A stretch of DNA of 64,000 bases, from NCBI GenBank assembly GCA_013339765.2, contig CM023452.1, positions 163,811,187 through 163,875,186 of the forward strand, in the 5' to 3' direction. The notes under the pieces were generated by a model, which saw only the letters and a list, made by a program, of their open reading frames with translations, had not been told where the DNA came from and searched no databases. Of the stretch, positions 9,515 through 19,953 are shown in pieces. Origin of the DNA: Haemaphysalis longicornis. Its lineage: Eukaryota; Arthropoda; Arachnida; Ixodida; Ixodidae. The translations under genes and the position numbers were made by a program. Every line of letters begins with the position of its first letter. Positions within the stretch are counted from its first letter, which is position 1.

Positions 9515-12240
9515 TTGCCGCCGATCTTGTCTCCTCCGTCCGTGAAGGCACAGAGGGAGAAGTGAGATCGCCTAACACCGTGTTTGAGCTTTAATTTTAT
9601 AAAAAAGAGTTTCCACTCATGTGCTACACCAATAGAACTCAACCAACCACCATTCATGCATCATGCATTTATTTAACGTTACCAAGAATATCTCTTCGAA
9701 GTAAAGAGGCTGTGGTTAGTACATCTCACTTATCTCTCGTTTCTCTATTTGTAGAGCGACGCGAGTGTATTTCAGTGACGTCGCATGGGTAATCGTTGTG
9801 GGTGCCGTTTAGAGCTTTGCTTTCGAACCAAATTCAGAAGGTGGATTGGCGCTCATTTTTTCCTATTCTTTAAGATGCAGCTTGGGAATGAAACGTTTGG
9901 CCACATCAGCCTTTCCAAGGCTGGGTGTTAGTTTGTGTATTTCAATTGTTGTAATACAACACCGCCTGATTGTTGCGTTTTACGACATTCTTTCGTGCAG
10001 TGTCACGAGGTTATATTTCCGGAATTTAATTTATTGTATAGATGCTCTAATATTCAAAGCGAGCTAGCGAAGGCCTTACCTGAGCTCTGTGGAGGGTACA
10101 ACGACGAATCTGATAAATCATCTAGAACACAAAAAGAGCAGAAATACTGTCATATGGGCGAGTTGGTACTGGTTCATGAAGAAAACAGAGGGAAGAAGAC
10201 GTTCTTCGCTTTGCGCTGTTTCCATCTTAAAAAAATGGTATTTTATTGTTCGCCCATCAGCAGAGCAAGAGACAACTGCTTTGAACAGGCCGGCGGAGGC
10301 AAAGGAAAAGTCCAAAGAAAGTATTGCGAAGCAAGAAGCAGTGATACCTATTTTTGGTGTTTCGGTTCTTTCCATTAACTACAACCCCGGAGTCTCTTGC
10401 CATTCTAGAGGCCCCATCATGTCTACAGAAAGCACATAGTTTCGCAATTGAATTCAGTGTAACGACGCCCGTATTTTGCGAGTGAGGAAACGAAAACCTT
10501 ACATGGCCCTTCATGATAGTATGACCCCGTGCGATCTGGAATGAAAGAAGCATTTTGTTAAGGTCCGTACATCACCGGCGCAAGAAACACAGCGGGTAAA
10601 AAACGCTGTAGGCAGAGATAACGACTAAGTAAAATATTGTGATGCAAGTAGCACTCACGCCTAATACTTTTAATTCACGTATATTAAAACTCATGCATCC
10701 CTGGAGCCTTCTTTTAATCGCTTAAAGTCCTTAAAGGGCTCAGGAAATCCTATATATAGTCTCGCCGTTTCATTCAGAGTAAAAACGGCCGTATTCTGCA
10801 AGCGAGTTCGCTAAGATCTTACACTCCACTCCTGGATTGTACTGGAACGCTTCACATAGAACGAGAAAGCATTTTTATGTCTCGCATGTCATCGCAACAA
10901 TACCAGTCGGCATTGAACAGGTCGGTAGAGGTAGGGGAAAGAATCAAGAAAAGGTTGGGAGGCAAGGAGCACTCCTACTGAAATTTTACTTTATTTAGAT
11001 TGAATAAATAACAATCTGGGGATATGTTGCTCATCCTAATGCCCCTATAAGAGTGGGGAAAGCCGGCGGTTTCGGGTAAGCAGAAAGGGGAAATGGCAGG
11101 GTGGCAACAACGAGGGGGACTATACCATTGCGACGAGTGTCCAACTAACTTGGGTGGGTAGGCAGGAAGGGGCAGATCGCTTGAGTAATTTGTTTGCTAG
11201 TTTGGCGGGAAGGGTGTAAGTGAAGCGTAATTCACCACGGGGAGACGCTTACCCATTTTTGTAGCAGACGTTTAGAGACTTCTGGGAGAGCGCAGTACTC
11301 CAGCAGACGTGGCTCTGCAATGCAAAGTAGGCAAGAAAAATAACTGTTTGGCTATGTGCAGACAAGGCGCTGAGACTAATGAAGGACGTAGTGAAGGTAC
11401 GGAGTTTAGGCCGGTACAAGATATTGAAACATGCTTCGATAGTCTTCGAGCGCACAGCAGGAAAGCCTTCATCTATGGACCCAAATCCTCTCCAGCACTG
11501 TTGACCCCTCCCAACAGACAGCTTTCCGGCTCTCAACGCACAGGAAGCCAACGATGAACCCAACACCACGGAAAATCCGGCAAGCGCTTAACCACTGAAG
11601 TCATTAGAGCTCCCTCTTCGATCACCTCATTTCGGCGTGGACTTCAAGACTGCGGAAATTCAGCGGGGACGTAAAAGATATGCCAAGGGTTTTGAAGGAG
11701 CACCACCTCCATTCCATGGAAACTACGATAGAGGACAGTAGGAATGTTATAAGAGCCCTTTTGCAGCCCTCCTGTCTCACTTTCTTCTAGGGCCCCAAGC
11801 TTTTTAAAGCCCTTTCCTGAGACGATGCTTAGCTTAGAATCAGTAATATTGGGATTTTATGCGGCCCTCCTGTCATGGAATGATGTCGCTGCTTACGCAA
11901 CCGGTCAACAAAAAGAAAAAATGAGTGCCCTTTATTATGCTTACAGAATTTTGTTGAGCTTACTTGTCGATCGGATAAGCTAAATTTATTTCTCAAAGAG
12001 TCACCGATACTAATATTGGCTTTGGCGGAAGAAGGGTTTTTAAAAAGGCCAGTTTACGGTTAAGATCCTCGTAAAAATCCCAGCCTTCCCACTTTTTCAC
12101 GTGGGAGCGCCGCTTTGCATGTTAAATGTGAGGTTCCCCACGCTGTGATATCTGTTCGGGACCTTGGCTCAGATGTCACCGAAGTTCTGGCTCTGATCTT
12201 CCAAATAGGCTCTGCGAAATTGAGCATTGCATCAGCGTGA
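9515..12240. other. Unassigned DNA with three diverged copies of one segment
   Basis: No gene is supported; the longest frame is 147 codons (9935-10378) without a recognisable domain. Three positions (about 10.04, 10.46 and 10.78 kb) share a CCGTATT.TGC(A/G)AG(C/T)GAG..AAG..(C)TTAC-like core, and 10.28 kb and 10.91 kb share TTGAACAGG(C/T)CGG(C/T)(G/A)GAGG. The block is an old, diverged tandem array of about 300-400-bp units. Confidence 0.5.
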
Positions 12241-12840
12241 AAAAGGTTGATGTGAAAGTGTTCCTGCAGCGACTCTGCGGACTTTGGTCAGCCCCATGCA
12301 TTATATGTGGACATTTCAATGCGCACCATCCGCTGTAAGCAGATGAAGCGAAAGACGCTCAAGGACATCATCTAGCAGACACCATTGATAGGTTGGATCT
12401 CTGTGTTGCAAATGATCGCAGTCCAACCTTCTTCCGGCCTCCTAGTGCTACTAGGGCCATTGCCTTAACCCTGATTTCCAGTGATATTTAGTTACGGCGG
12501 CTAGTGGCGCAGGGTCGAATGGGCAGGGTCATTACCCCATTTTTTTTGACGCAGCAGGATATCGACCACTGGATTCTGAGATTGCCAGGTCGTCAACTGG
12601 GCCACGTACCTGATCGGAATTAGCAGCGGCTTTTGCAAACCCATTAGAGAGCATGACAGCAAGCAAGGAAGCAGTGACGTGCTGCTCAAGATACCGAAGC
12701 ACTTTCGGGCCCCTCAGTTAGAGATTAAAAAAACAGTGTGGCACGAAGAAGGGCGGAGGTTCAACGCATGCGGAAGAAAGATGTGCATCGAAGACGACTA
12801 TTAAATTCAGCCATTCGGCGTTACACAAAGACCCCATAGC

Positions 12841-12851
12841 GAAATTAAAGG

Positions 12852-12855
<4 letters not shown>
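12841..12855. repeat. Target-site duplication, left copy
   Basis: GAAATTAAAGGATGA occurs exactly here and at 13170-13184, immediately outside the antisense SINE. It shows that the SINE landed in the LINE relic after the LINE had inserted. Confidence 0.9.

Positions 12856-12942
<87 letters not shown>
12852..12942. repeat. (ATTG)n microsatellite, tail of the antisense SINE
   Basis: About 22 near-perfect ATTG units. On the minus strand it is the (CAAT)n 3' tail of the SINE; the other SINE copies in the window have only two to four units. Confidence 0.95.
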
Positions 12943-12943
<1 letters not shown>

Positions 12944-13169
12944 AGGGTTAACGCGCCGGACGCAACGCAGGCGATGAGGCGCGCCGTAGTGGAGGACTCG
13001 GATTAATTTTGACCACCTGGGGATCTTTATCGTGCGCCGAAATCTCGTACACACGGGCGTTTTTGCTTTTCGCCTCCATCAGAAAAGTGGCCGCCGCAGC
13101 CGGGAATCGAACCCGCGACTTCGTGCTCAGCAGCGCAACGCCTTAGCCACTGAGCCACCGCGGCGGGTT
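12856..13169 (-). mobile_element. tRNA-derived SINE (Ruka-like), antisense
   Basis: Read on the minus strand it starts CCCGCCGCGGTGGCTCAGTGG, with intact A box (TGGCTCAGTGG) and B box (GGTTCGATTCC). The shared body follows, and it ends in a very long (CAAT)n tail (plus-strand ATTG at 12856-12942, about 22 units). It is flanked by a perfect 15-bp target-site duplication. The intact internal pol III promoter and long tail suggest a fairly young copy. Its mobilising LINE is not identifiable from this window alone. Confidence 0.93.
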
Positions 13170-13184
13170 GAAATTAAAGGATGA
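13170..13184. repeat. Target-site duplication, right copy
   Basis: Exact copy of the 15-mer at 12841-12855. Confidence 0.9.
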
Positions 13185-13530
13185 AATTCTGCGCACCCTA
13201 AGTGTATTTACTCCCTCCCCACGTATCCGGGCAGTGGTGAGCTCCCTTCTCGGCAAACCTCGCGTTGCCAAACTGCTTCTGGCAATCAGTTCCATCAAAG
13301 ACAAGACTACCTTCTCTGACGTGTACGCATTTTCGACATCACCATGCGTAACCGACGTTTCCCTGCAATTACTCAGCAAAGCGTCAACGTCTTGCGCTTA
13401 GTCTTGTTTCAGGAATTGGTACCCCATTCACGCTGAGGGAGCTTCAAACAGCCCTCGCTAGCTTGCGGAAACGGTGTGCAGCTGGTCCTGACGGCCTCCC
13501 GGACCAAATGCTGCTTTTCTTGCCATCGGA

Positions 13531-15850
13531 GTCTTAGCGCAGTCTCGAGAATTTTTTCGAAATTATTGCAATAATTGCTTCAACATTATTGTTTCCAGAT
13601 GATTTTAGAAGCCTAAAAGTAAGAGTCAAATGTATCTGGCTTGTTTTTGGGATACGTCGGTTAGCATTTTTGAATTCGGAAAAAAATGCGAAGCATGCCG
13701 AAGAATGACTGAAGCAAAATCAGCGTTCTACGTTTCGGTGAACCAGATGGTCTAATGGAACGAGATAAACTAGAAATCAATGTCTTGTCTTCATGGGATA
13801 GAATTTAAAATCCCGTATGGAGTTTTGTTGCCACTTACTCCGGAGTAGTCAAACAGCACTTCTGAAGTACTTACGCGGTCCAATGTTCAGCTTTAACGTC
13901 AATGACGAGGCGCAAAAAGAATGACACGACGGGCCATTTAATGCTTTAACATTTAGGGCACAGACTAATGCTTTTCTCGTCATGAAACTCCGCCGTCACT
14001 CTATTGGAGAGCTTCGTGCGCTTCCCGAAAAGGCCGCACCGTGGCTCTTGGGTTTATTTAAGGGTAGAGTTTCTGCATATCGCGTAGCGCCATGGCCTCC
14101 GCGATCACCCCGCGCGCGTTTTGCTCCGGCCGTCCCAATCGGCCGAAGAGAGCGTAAGTTGAAAAGGGGGGCGTGGCCGCGTCTTCCGCCGCACCGCGGC
14201 GCTCGCCACCTATGCATCAACTATTCCGCGGGAGCTTGGCACAAGCGAGGAAACGCGTGTTTTCGCAGCTCGCAGTCAAATTGAGTCGAGCAACCAGCTT
14301 TAAAATGACAGGTACAAGAAGATAACCAACAAATTTGTTATGGTTAACTTAATAATATGAGGCGCGCAAGAACAAAGTTTAAGCAGCAATCGAGCGAAGC
14401 GTAGTCTGTTCTGGCTCTCTCTGCTGAAGTTTCGCGACCCTATTTTTATTTGTTTTTTTTAGATTTGTCGATGTGTATTTACACGCGGTGCCCTAGAGAA
14501 CCCCCTCACGACCTCACCCAACATTATTTACAAGAGTGGCGACTTGCATAAGCACCTGTCGCATAAATGCAATATTAGATTGTTTCTGATTAGTATGCAT
14601 GTTACGATAGATTTGTCGCCGCGGCTTTTTAAGGCAGGCTTAGAAAACCGTAAGCATGCACGACCGACACAAACCAACCGTGATACATTCAGACACACCG
14701 TCCATTGCAATTTAGTGCAGTGAGTATTTGCGAGGTTTTAGTAAGCGCGTGAACTAACATAGCGCATTTGCGCGGCAGTAAAGAAAAGGTAATCATGGTC
14801 TGTAAAAACTACGCGATACATCGTAGCATATAAAGCTGCATAATTATCGCGGGATGTGCGACTTATTATTTGTCTGTGTTTGCAATTGAGATTGCTTTTT
14901 GCTTGTATACCGGTGCGCGCAGATGGCTCAGCTACATTGGTGGTTCCGTATAAATTAAACAATTCAATGTGCTAATACGTGTTTGTTTTTTTGTAAGAAC
15001 CCTTTTAAAAGTTATTTCTTTATTTTTGTCGTGTTTTTTTGTTTTCAAGTTCCATTCATTTATTTCGCTCCATTTACGCTATTTTGAAGATATTAAACAT
15101 CTTATTGTGCCAATTATGCCCTTCTATGCAAAGGCAGGGGTTTACACGGTCAGTCGTTTCAACAATATTTTTGTACGTGTTTCGTAGTTCTTTTCAGGGC
15201 TTTATTTATTTTTGTGTTCCTTTTTCGGAGGAGGTGTATGAATGCGCATTTTTATTTTGTAAGCTAGCTTTTATCATTTATTTTCTGCTTTTGGTTCATT
15301 GAAGATTAGGTATGACCAATCGTCTCCGTTCACACTATTCTAACGATTAATTATAAATTATAACTTTGTTCATTATATTTTTTTGCGCAAATGCGGGGCG
15401 TTACACTTTGGTCGGTTTTCACGATTCTTTTATGCTTGTTTTCTTCGTTAATTGTTGTCAGAGCTTTTTATTATTTTCTTCGCTTTGCGCGGGAGGTGTA
15501 TAGAACTCGTATTTTTGAATTCGTAAGTTCAGTTTTATAACTTCTTTCTAAGTTCTGTATTTTTTGTTTTTAAGATTCCGTTCGATCAACCATTTCTATT
15601 TGCGCTATTATGTATTTCTGCGCAAATTCAGGGCGTTACAAGGTTTGCCTGGTCGCGCGATTTTTTTATTCGTGTTTTTGTCATTATTTTGCCTGCTCCT
15701 TTATTTTTGTCTGGTTCGTGGAAGAGCTGTATAAAATTAATATTTGTGAATTCGTTACTGTAGTTGGTATTTTTCTTTCTGTATTTTTGTTTTTTTCTAA
15801 ATTACGTTCGACTATTTATCTTTATCCACGCTTTCTAGCGAGCAATTATG
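13531..15850. other. Unassigned DNA, partly AT-rich
   Basis: No gene is supported. 14.96-15.84 kb is strongly T-rich on the plus strand, with GCGGGGCGTTACA-like words recurring near 15.13, 15.39 and 15.63 kb, suggesting a diverged repeat of about 250 bp. The frame at 13982-14284 (100 codons) is basic and proline-rich with no known domain. Confidence 0.5.
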
Positions 15851-16004
15851 AGGCTGTTCGATTTACACTCTCGGGCTCACCACGGATAGTCCGCGGGTAG
15901 TCCGAGGATTCCCCGAAGCCATAGGGATAGATGGGAAAAATCTAATGCCGGACTGCTTCTCGGGGATTCCGCGGTGAGTTCGAGACTGTAAATCGAAGAG
16001 CCCC
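15851..16004. mobile_element. Short inverted-repeat element (MITE-like)
   Basis: The ends are inverted copies about 36 bp long with about six mismatches: the left reads GGCTGTTCGATTTACACTCT and the right, reverse-complemented, reads GGCTCTTCGATTTACAGTCT. The whole element is about 154 bp and has no coding capacity. I could not define a target-site duplication, so the superfamily is open. Confidence 0.8.
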
Positions 16005-16230
16005 TATATTAACCCCGCCAATTTACATTTCTGTGGAAATGCAGGGCTGCACATTTGGTGCTGTACGTGTCGTACTCGACGGTTCTGCATACGTTCGCTC
16101 TAAAATTAGCCAACAACGATAGGCTGCTTTTTTTCTAAATACGATTTTTCTAAATAAATTATGCCTCGTGGCATAAAACGTAAATTACAGTTATATGTAA
16201 TTTGTAATATGTAATTTGTACAGTTATTCA

Positions 16231-16290
16231 GGTGCGGAGCACCTTAGGACCGCACAATGTCCGTCCGCGTCCGTGCGCATAGCACTTACA
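16231..16290 (+). repeat. GGTGCGGAGCACC-headed repeat, copy 1
   Basis: GGTGCGGAGCACCTTAGG and the following CCCAATG/ACAATGTCCGT-type sequence recur in diverged form at 17539-17600. GGTGC-GGA-GCACC can form a tiny hairpin. Confidence 0.6.
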
Positions 16291-16328
16291 GTCGCAAAAA
16301 ATCGCACAGGCACCTCTACGGGCAGTAT

Positions 16329-16329
<1 letters not shown>

Positions 16330-16363
<34 letters not shown>
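16330..16363. repeat. (TAA)n microsatellite
   Basis: About eleven TAA units followed by AGGTTTATTTT. It could mark the tail of an antisense retroelement, but no coding remnant confirms that. Confidence 0.85.
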
Positions 16364-16364
<1 letters not shown>

Positions 16365-16636
16365 GGTTTATTTTCCTTTTGTACAAGGTTGGAGCGGCCG
16401 CAAAAAGCTGAGTGACAGTTTGACGTGGCGGCTGCCCCGTTTGTGACAGCAGCGGTGGTTAAAATACCAAGCAGCACGTACAAGGGTATATACATTTTAC
16501 ACAGTTTACGTATTTTTACAATCCAATAGGACTACAGAAGTACAGTCTGAAACAGGCGCAAGTGTTTCAACAAAAAAATTACTTATACAGGGATACAAAA
16601 CACAGCCTAGTTACAAGGGTGCAAACAAAAACAAGT

Positions 16637-16715
16637 GTATAAACAAAAAAATTCCCCCGCATTTCCCCGAGGGGGAGAATGTGAAAGTGCGAATGCACGT
16701 TTGTCGGCCCGCTTG
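16637..16715. repeat. End-like copy of the GC-rich element family
   Basis: AATTCCCCCGCATTTCCCCGAGGGGGAGAATGTG, in part, and GTGCGAATGCACG match the left end of the insert at 8263-8315 in order and spacing. The adjacent 172-codon minus-strand frame (16579-17097) is probably a by-product of this GC-rich repeat. Confidence 0.55.
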
Positions 16716-16914
16716 CGGCGCTTGCCTCGGCCCCCCGCAGCCCACCGCCTCGCCGCTTCTCTTCCATCTCTTCCATCGGGTTTGTAGTATCACGTGTACA
16801 CCACGCAGTTATCAAGCCGCTATAACGCCGCTGAGTCGCCAACGCACGCCGCTGACGACGTAGTTTGAATGCGTTAAAGATATAAGGCGCGTCACTAACA
16901 CTGATATCAGCGTC

Positions 16915-16989
16915 GCGTCCGTGGCTTGGGCGGTAGAGCGTCGCGCTGCGGCCGCAAAGTCCTCGGATCGAAACCCTGGCGCCGGATGC
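16915..16989 (+). repeat. tRNA-like 75-mer, probably a pseudo-tRNA or SINE head
   Basis: The ends GCGTCCG and CGGATGC can pair over 7 bp with one G-U, as in a tRNA acceptor stem, and the total length is 75 nt. A GGCTTGGGCGGTAGAGC stretch resembles a D-arm and GGATCGAAACC a T-loop. The T stem and anticodon stem do not pair well, so a working tRNA is unlikely. A T-rich stretch (TTTCTTTTTT) follows at 16991, a possible pol III terminator. Confidence 0.4.
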
Positions 16990-17538
16990 TGTTTCTTTTT
17001 TAAATATAGAGGAGCACTGCGGGACGCCGCCGCCGGCCGGCGGGGATGGTTTGGGTCGCTTATTAAAGTGAAAAATACAAGTTCCGAGTTGCAACACAGG
17101 AGGCTACAAAGGCAAGCTATGGAGAATGATTACTAACCAATCACGGACAAATTATAGAAACATTTATTTCAACTTGTTTTTGGAAAACGACAAACTATCA
17201 TTGACTTCGTGGCAAGATCATTTAATACCGTAGGCAGGGTGTAACCGATCGATTGCATGGCATAATTAAGTGGGGTCGGTGTGTACCATGCATCTGGGTG
17301 CCGGGTAAGGTAAGTCGGAATGTTTTGTTTCAATCTCGCTAATTCACTGTAAAATTATTCTGACGCTTTACGGCAGTAATGTATGATTGCGTGAGACGAT
17401 ATTTATAGTGATTTGTAGCCTTAAGAACGAGCCTGTGCTTGGTAGACCAGACAGAGTTAGTGTCAGTCGTCTTACCCATTGGGCTACGACAACGAGTTAG
17501 TACCCGAGAGTCAACCGGCTTACTGCCTCGCCTGGAAC

Positions 17539-17739
17539 GGTGCGGAGTACCTTAGGGCCTCCCAATGCCCGTACGCCACCATCCACGCGCACACCACCAT
17601 CAAGCGAAAATCAAGCGAAATTTGATTTGAGCCGTGAGTTGCAGTTTCATTCGGGGTATAATCAAGGTTCAACTCACGGCTCAAATCTGATGACGGTCGC
17701 GGCGCATATATGTCATTTTGAGTCTCCGTACTCCGCACC
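17539..17739. repeat. Nested inverted repeats
   Basis: GGTGCGGAGTAC (17539-17550) is the exact reverse complement of GTACTCCGCACC (17728-17739). Inside it, GATTTGAGCCGTGAGTTG (17624-17641) is the exact reverse complement of 17670-17687, with a 28-nt spacer. Together they form a long imperfect cruciform-capable unit of about 200 bp, probably a foldback MITE. It shares its GGTGCGGAG(T/C)ACCTTAGG head with 16231. Confidence 0.75.
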
Positions 17740-17749
17740 CTCGCCATCG

Positions 17750-18410
17750 TCCAAGGAGTGGAGATGCTGCCATTTTTTCTTGCTCAGTCTACAGCTCACT
17801 TAGCCACGGTATCGGCTGCCGGTTGAACGTTTTGCTCTTCGCCAGTTTCGGTACAACGTCGCTTCCGTTCCTTCTCCATCCTCGTTTGCTTCATATCCAG
17901 CTCTGCACTGGCGTCGCACTTTATTTTGCGCTGCGCATCAGCGCGAACATGGGGCACAGGATAGGTGAGCCGAAGCCCTTGTAACAGTGGCGGCGAAATT
18001 GGGTGACGTCGCCCTAGACCGCGTACGGCTAATTGGCTCTCGATATATTATTCGCACGCCTCTTCATAGACGGCGCTCTGCCTGCCTCCCTCCTCTGCTC
18101 ATTGAGTCCTCGTAACGGCGCCGGTCATGTTTTCTGTCTAGACCACGGAGTAAGATAAAGAGAAACGCCGACTGTGGCCGAGAAAAAACTATTTCCGCGG
18201 GCCGATACTCTCCCCGTGCCGCCGGCCGCCAACATTTCACTTTCCTCTGTTCCTCGGTCGCACTTCTATCTTTGTTGTAACTTTGTAGATCTCTCTCCCT
18301 TTGCTAGCTCTCCCCAGCGGCTTCTTTCCTTTCCCCACGACATCGTCTTCTAACATGTCAAACAGCGCGCGCTATCGAGACGCGTGCGGAATTCAAATCA
18401 CGGTGCGCTG
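17750..18410. other. Unassigned DNA
   Basis: No supportable gene. Pyrimidine-rich and GC-moderate; short frames only. It lies just upstream of the truncated RTE LINE. Confidence 0.5.
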
Positions 18411-18415
18411 CCACA

Positions 18416-19951
18416 ATGAGCTGTGATGTAATCGCACACCGCCTTATATTTGACGATCGGTTATTCTTTAATGCGTTAAATGAAATGAAAGGGGGCAAAG
18501 CACCTGGTGAGGATCAGATAACAGCAGACCTCTTGAAGGATGGCGGAGAAATTGTCCTTGAAAAACTGGCAAACCTGTATACGCAATGCCTAATGACCGC
18601 AATGATACCGGGAATCTTGGAAGAACGCGAACATCATCCTAGTTCATAAGAAAGGCGACATGAAGGACTTGAAAAATTACCGGCCGATCAGCTTACTGTC
18701 AGTCGTCTACAAGGTATTTACCAAGGTAATCGCTAACCGAATTTCTGCAACCTTAGATTTCAGTCAACCTAAAGAACAAGCAGGGTTCCGTAAAGGTTAT
18801 TCAACAATGGACCATATTCACACGATCAATCAGGTGATCGAGAAGTGCGCTGAGTATACTGAACCCCTATATATAGCCCTCATAGATTATGAGAAAGCAT
18901 TTGACTCAGTCGAAACCTAGCAGTCATTCAGGCATTACGGAACCAGGGGGTAGATGAGCATTATGTAACAATACTAGAGGATATCTACAATGGGTCTACA
19001 GCTACGATCATCCTCCATAGAGAGAGCAGTAAAATACCTATAAGAAAGGGTGTCAGACAAGGAGACAAATCTCTCCAATGCTATTCACAGCATGTTTACA
19101 AGGAAGTATTCAGAAGTTGGATTGGGAACAGGTGGGTGTAAGGGTTAATGGAGAATACCTCAGTAACCTCAGATTTGCTGATGACGTTGCCTGCTAAGTA
19201 ACTCGGGGGACGAATTGCAAAGCATGCTTTCCGCACTGGGCGAACAGAAGTAGAACCGTGGGCCTGAAAATTAATATGCAGAAAACTAAGTAATGATCAA
19301 TAACCCCGGGACAGCACAGCGGTTTGACATAGGTGGCGAGGCAGTGGAAGTGGTAAGCGAATATATCTACTTAGGCCAAGTTGTGACCCCAGATCCAAAC
19401 CATGAGGCAGATATAATTAGAAGGATCAGAATGGGGTGGGGTGCATATGGCAGACATTCTCAGATAATGAATAGCAGCCTACCATTGTCGCTGAAGAAGA
19501 AAGTGTATGACAGCTGCATCTTACCGGTACTCACCTACGGGGCAGAAACTTGGAGCTCACTAGAGGGTTCAAACGTAAATTGAGAACAACTCAGCGGGCA
19601 ATGGAGCGGAAAATGATAGGTGTAACATTAAGGGACAGGAAGAGAGCGGAGTGGGTCAGGGAGCAAACTGGTGTTTAAAGACATATTAGTAGAAATTAAG
19701 AAGAAGAATGGACGTGGGCAGGACATGTAATGCGAAGGCAAGATAACCGCTGGTCATTAAGGGTAACAGAGGGATCCCTAGAGAAGGCAAGCGTTGCAGG
19801 GGGCGGCAGAAAGTTAGATGGCAGATGAGATAAAGAAGTTTGCGGGGATAAATTGGTCACAGTTTGGCACAGGACCGAGGCAATTGGAGAATAATGGGAG
19901 AGGCCTTTGCCCTGCAGTGGGCGTAGATAGGCTGGTGATGATGATGATGAT
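18416..19951 (+). pseudogene. RTE-clade LINE, 5'-truncated reverse transcriptase ORF
   Basis: The first frame opens with MKGGKAPGEDQITADLLK-type sequence (18.49-18.55 kb), the RT entry motif. It is followed by KNYRPISLLSVVYK (18.67 kb), QAGFRKGYSTMDHI (18.78 kb), ALIDYEKAFDSVE (18.87 kb), RKGVRQGD (19.05 kb) and the catalytic FADDVA (from 19174). The C-terminal end has YLGQVV, LTYGAETW and, in another frame, WTWAGHVMRR. This series and the ATGATGATGATT 3' end are typical of the RTE clade. The endonuclease is missing through 5' truncation. At least four frame changes (near 18.63, 18.92, 19.1 and 19.28 kb) and stops show that it is inactive. Confidence 0.9.
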
Positions 19952-19953
19952 TC
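19931..19953 (+). repeat. (GAT)n end of the RTE LINE
   Basis: GGTGATGATGATGATGATT directly follows the last LINE codons. Short tandem 3' tails instead of poly-A are usual for RTE elements. Confidence 0.8.

Larger units (their letters stand above)
12245..13530 (+). pseudogene. LINE ORF2 relic (endonuclease to start of RT)
   Basis: The first part reads CGHFNAHHPL near 12.31 kb, the degenerate form of the GDFNAHHPLW motif of apurinic-type endonucleases of non-LTR elements, followed by a LADTIDRLDLCVAN stretch typical of the same domain. After the SINE, the frame at 13.17-13.40 kb continues the linker, and near 13.47 kb the sequence reads CAAGPDGLPDQML, matching the APGPDG start of the reverse transcriptase. 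Stops and shifts are frequent. The rest of the RT is absent beyond 13.53 kb. The relic differs from the LINEs at 40 and 50 kb and may be a third I-group or Jockey-like family. Confidence 0.75.

Noticed and set aside
9351..9578. Poly-Glu and poly-Gly frames on the minus strand
   Set aside because: Produced by the (TCC)n tail of the LINE.
12845..13054. Frame with repeated Ser-Ile-Asn-Gln
   Set aside because: Translation of the (ATTG)n SINE tail.
16579..17097. 172-codon minus-strand ORF
   Set aside because: It spans a dispersed GC-rich repeat end and a tRNA-like unit; its repeat-derived part resembles the frame at 8226-8540, so it is not an independent gene.
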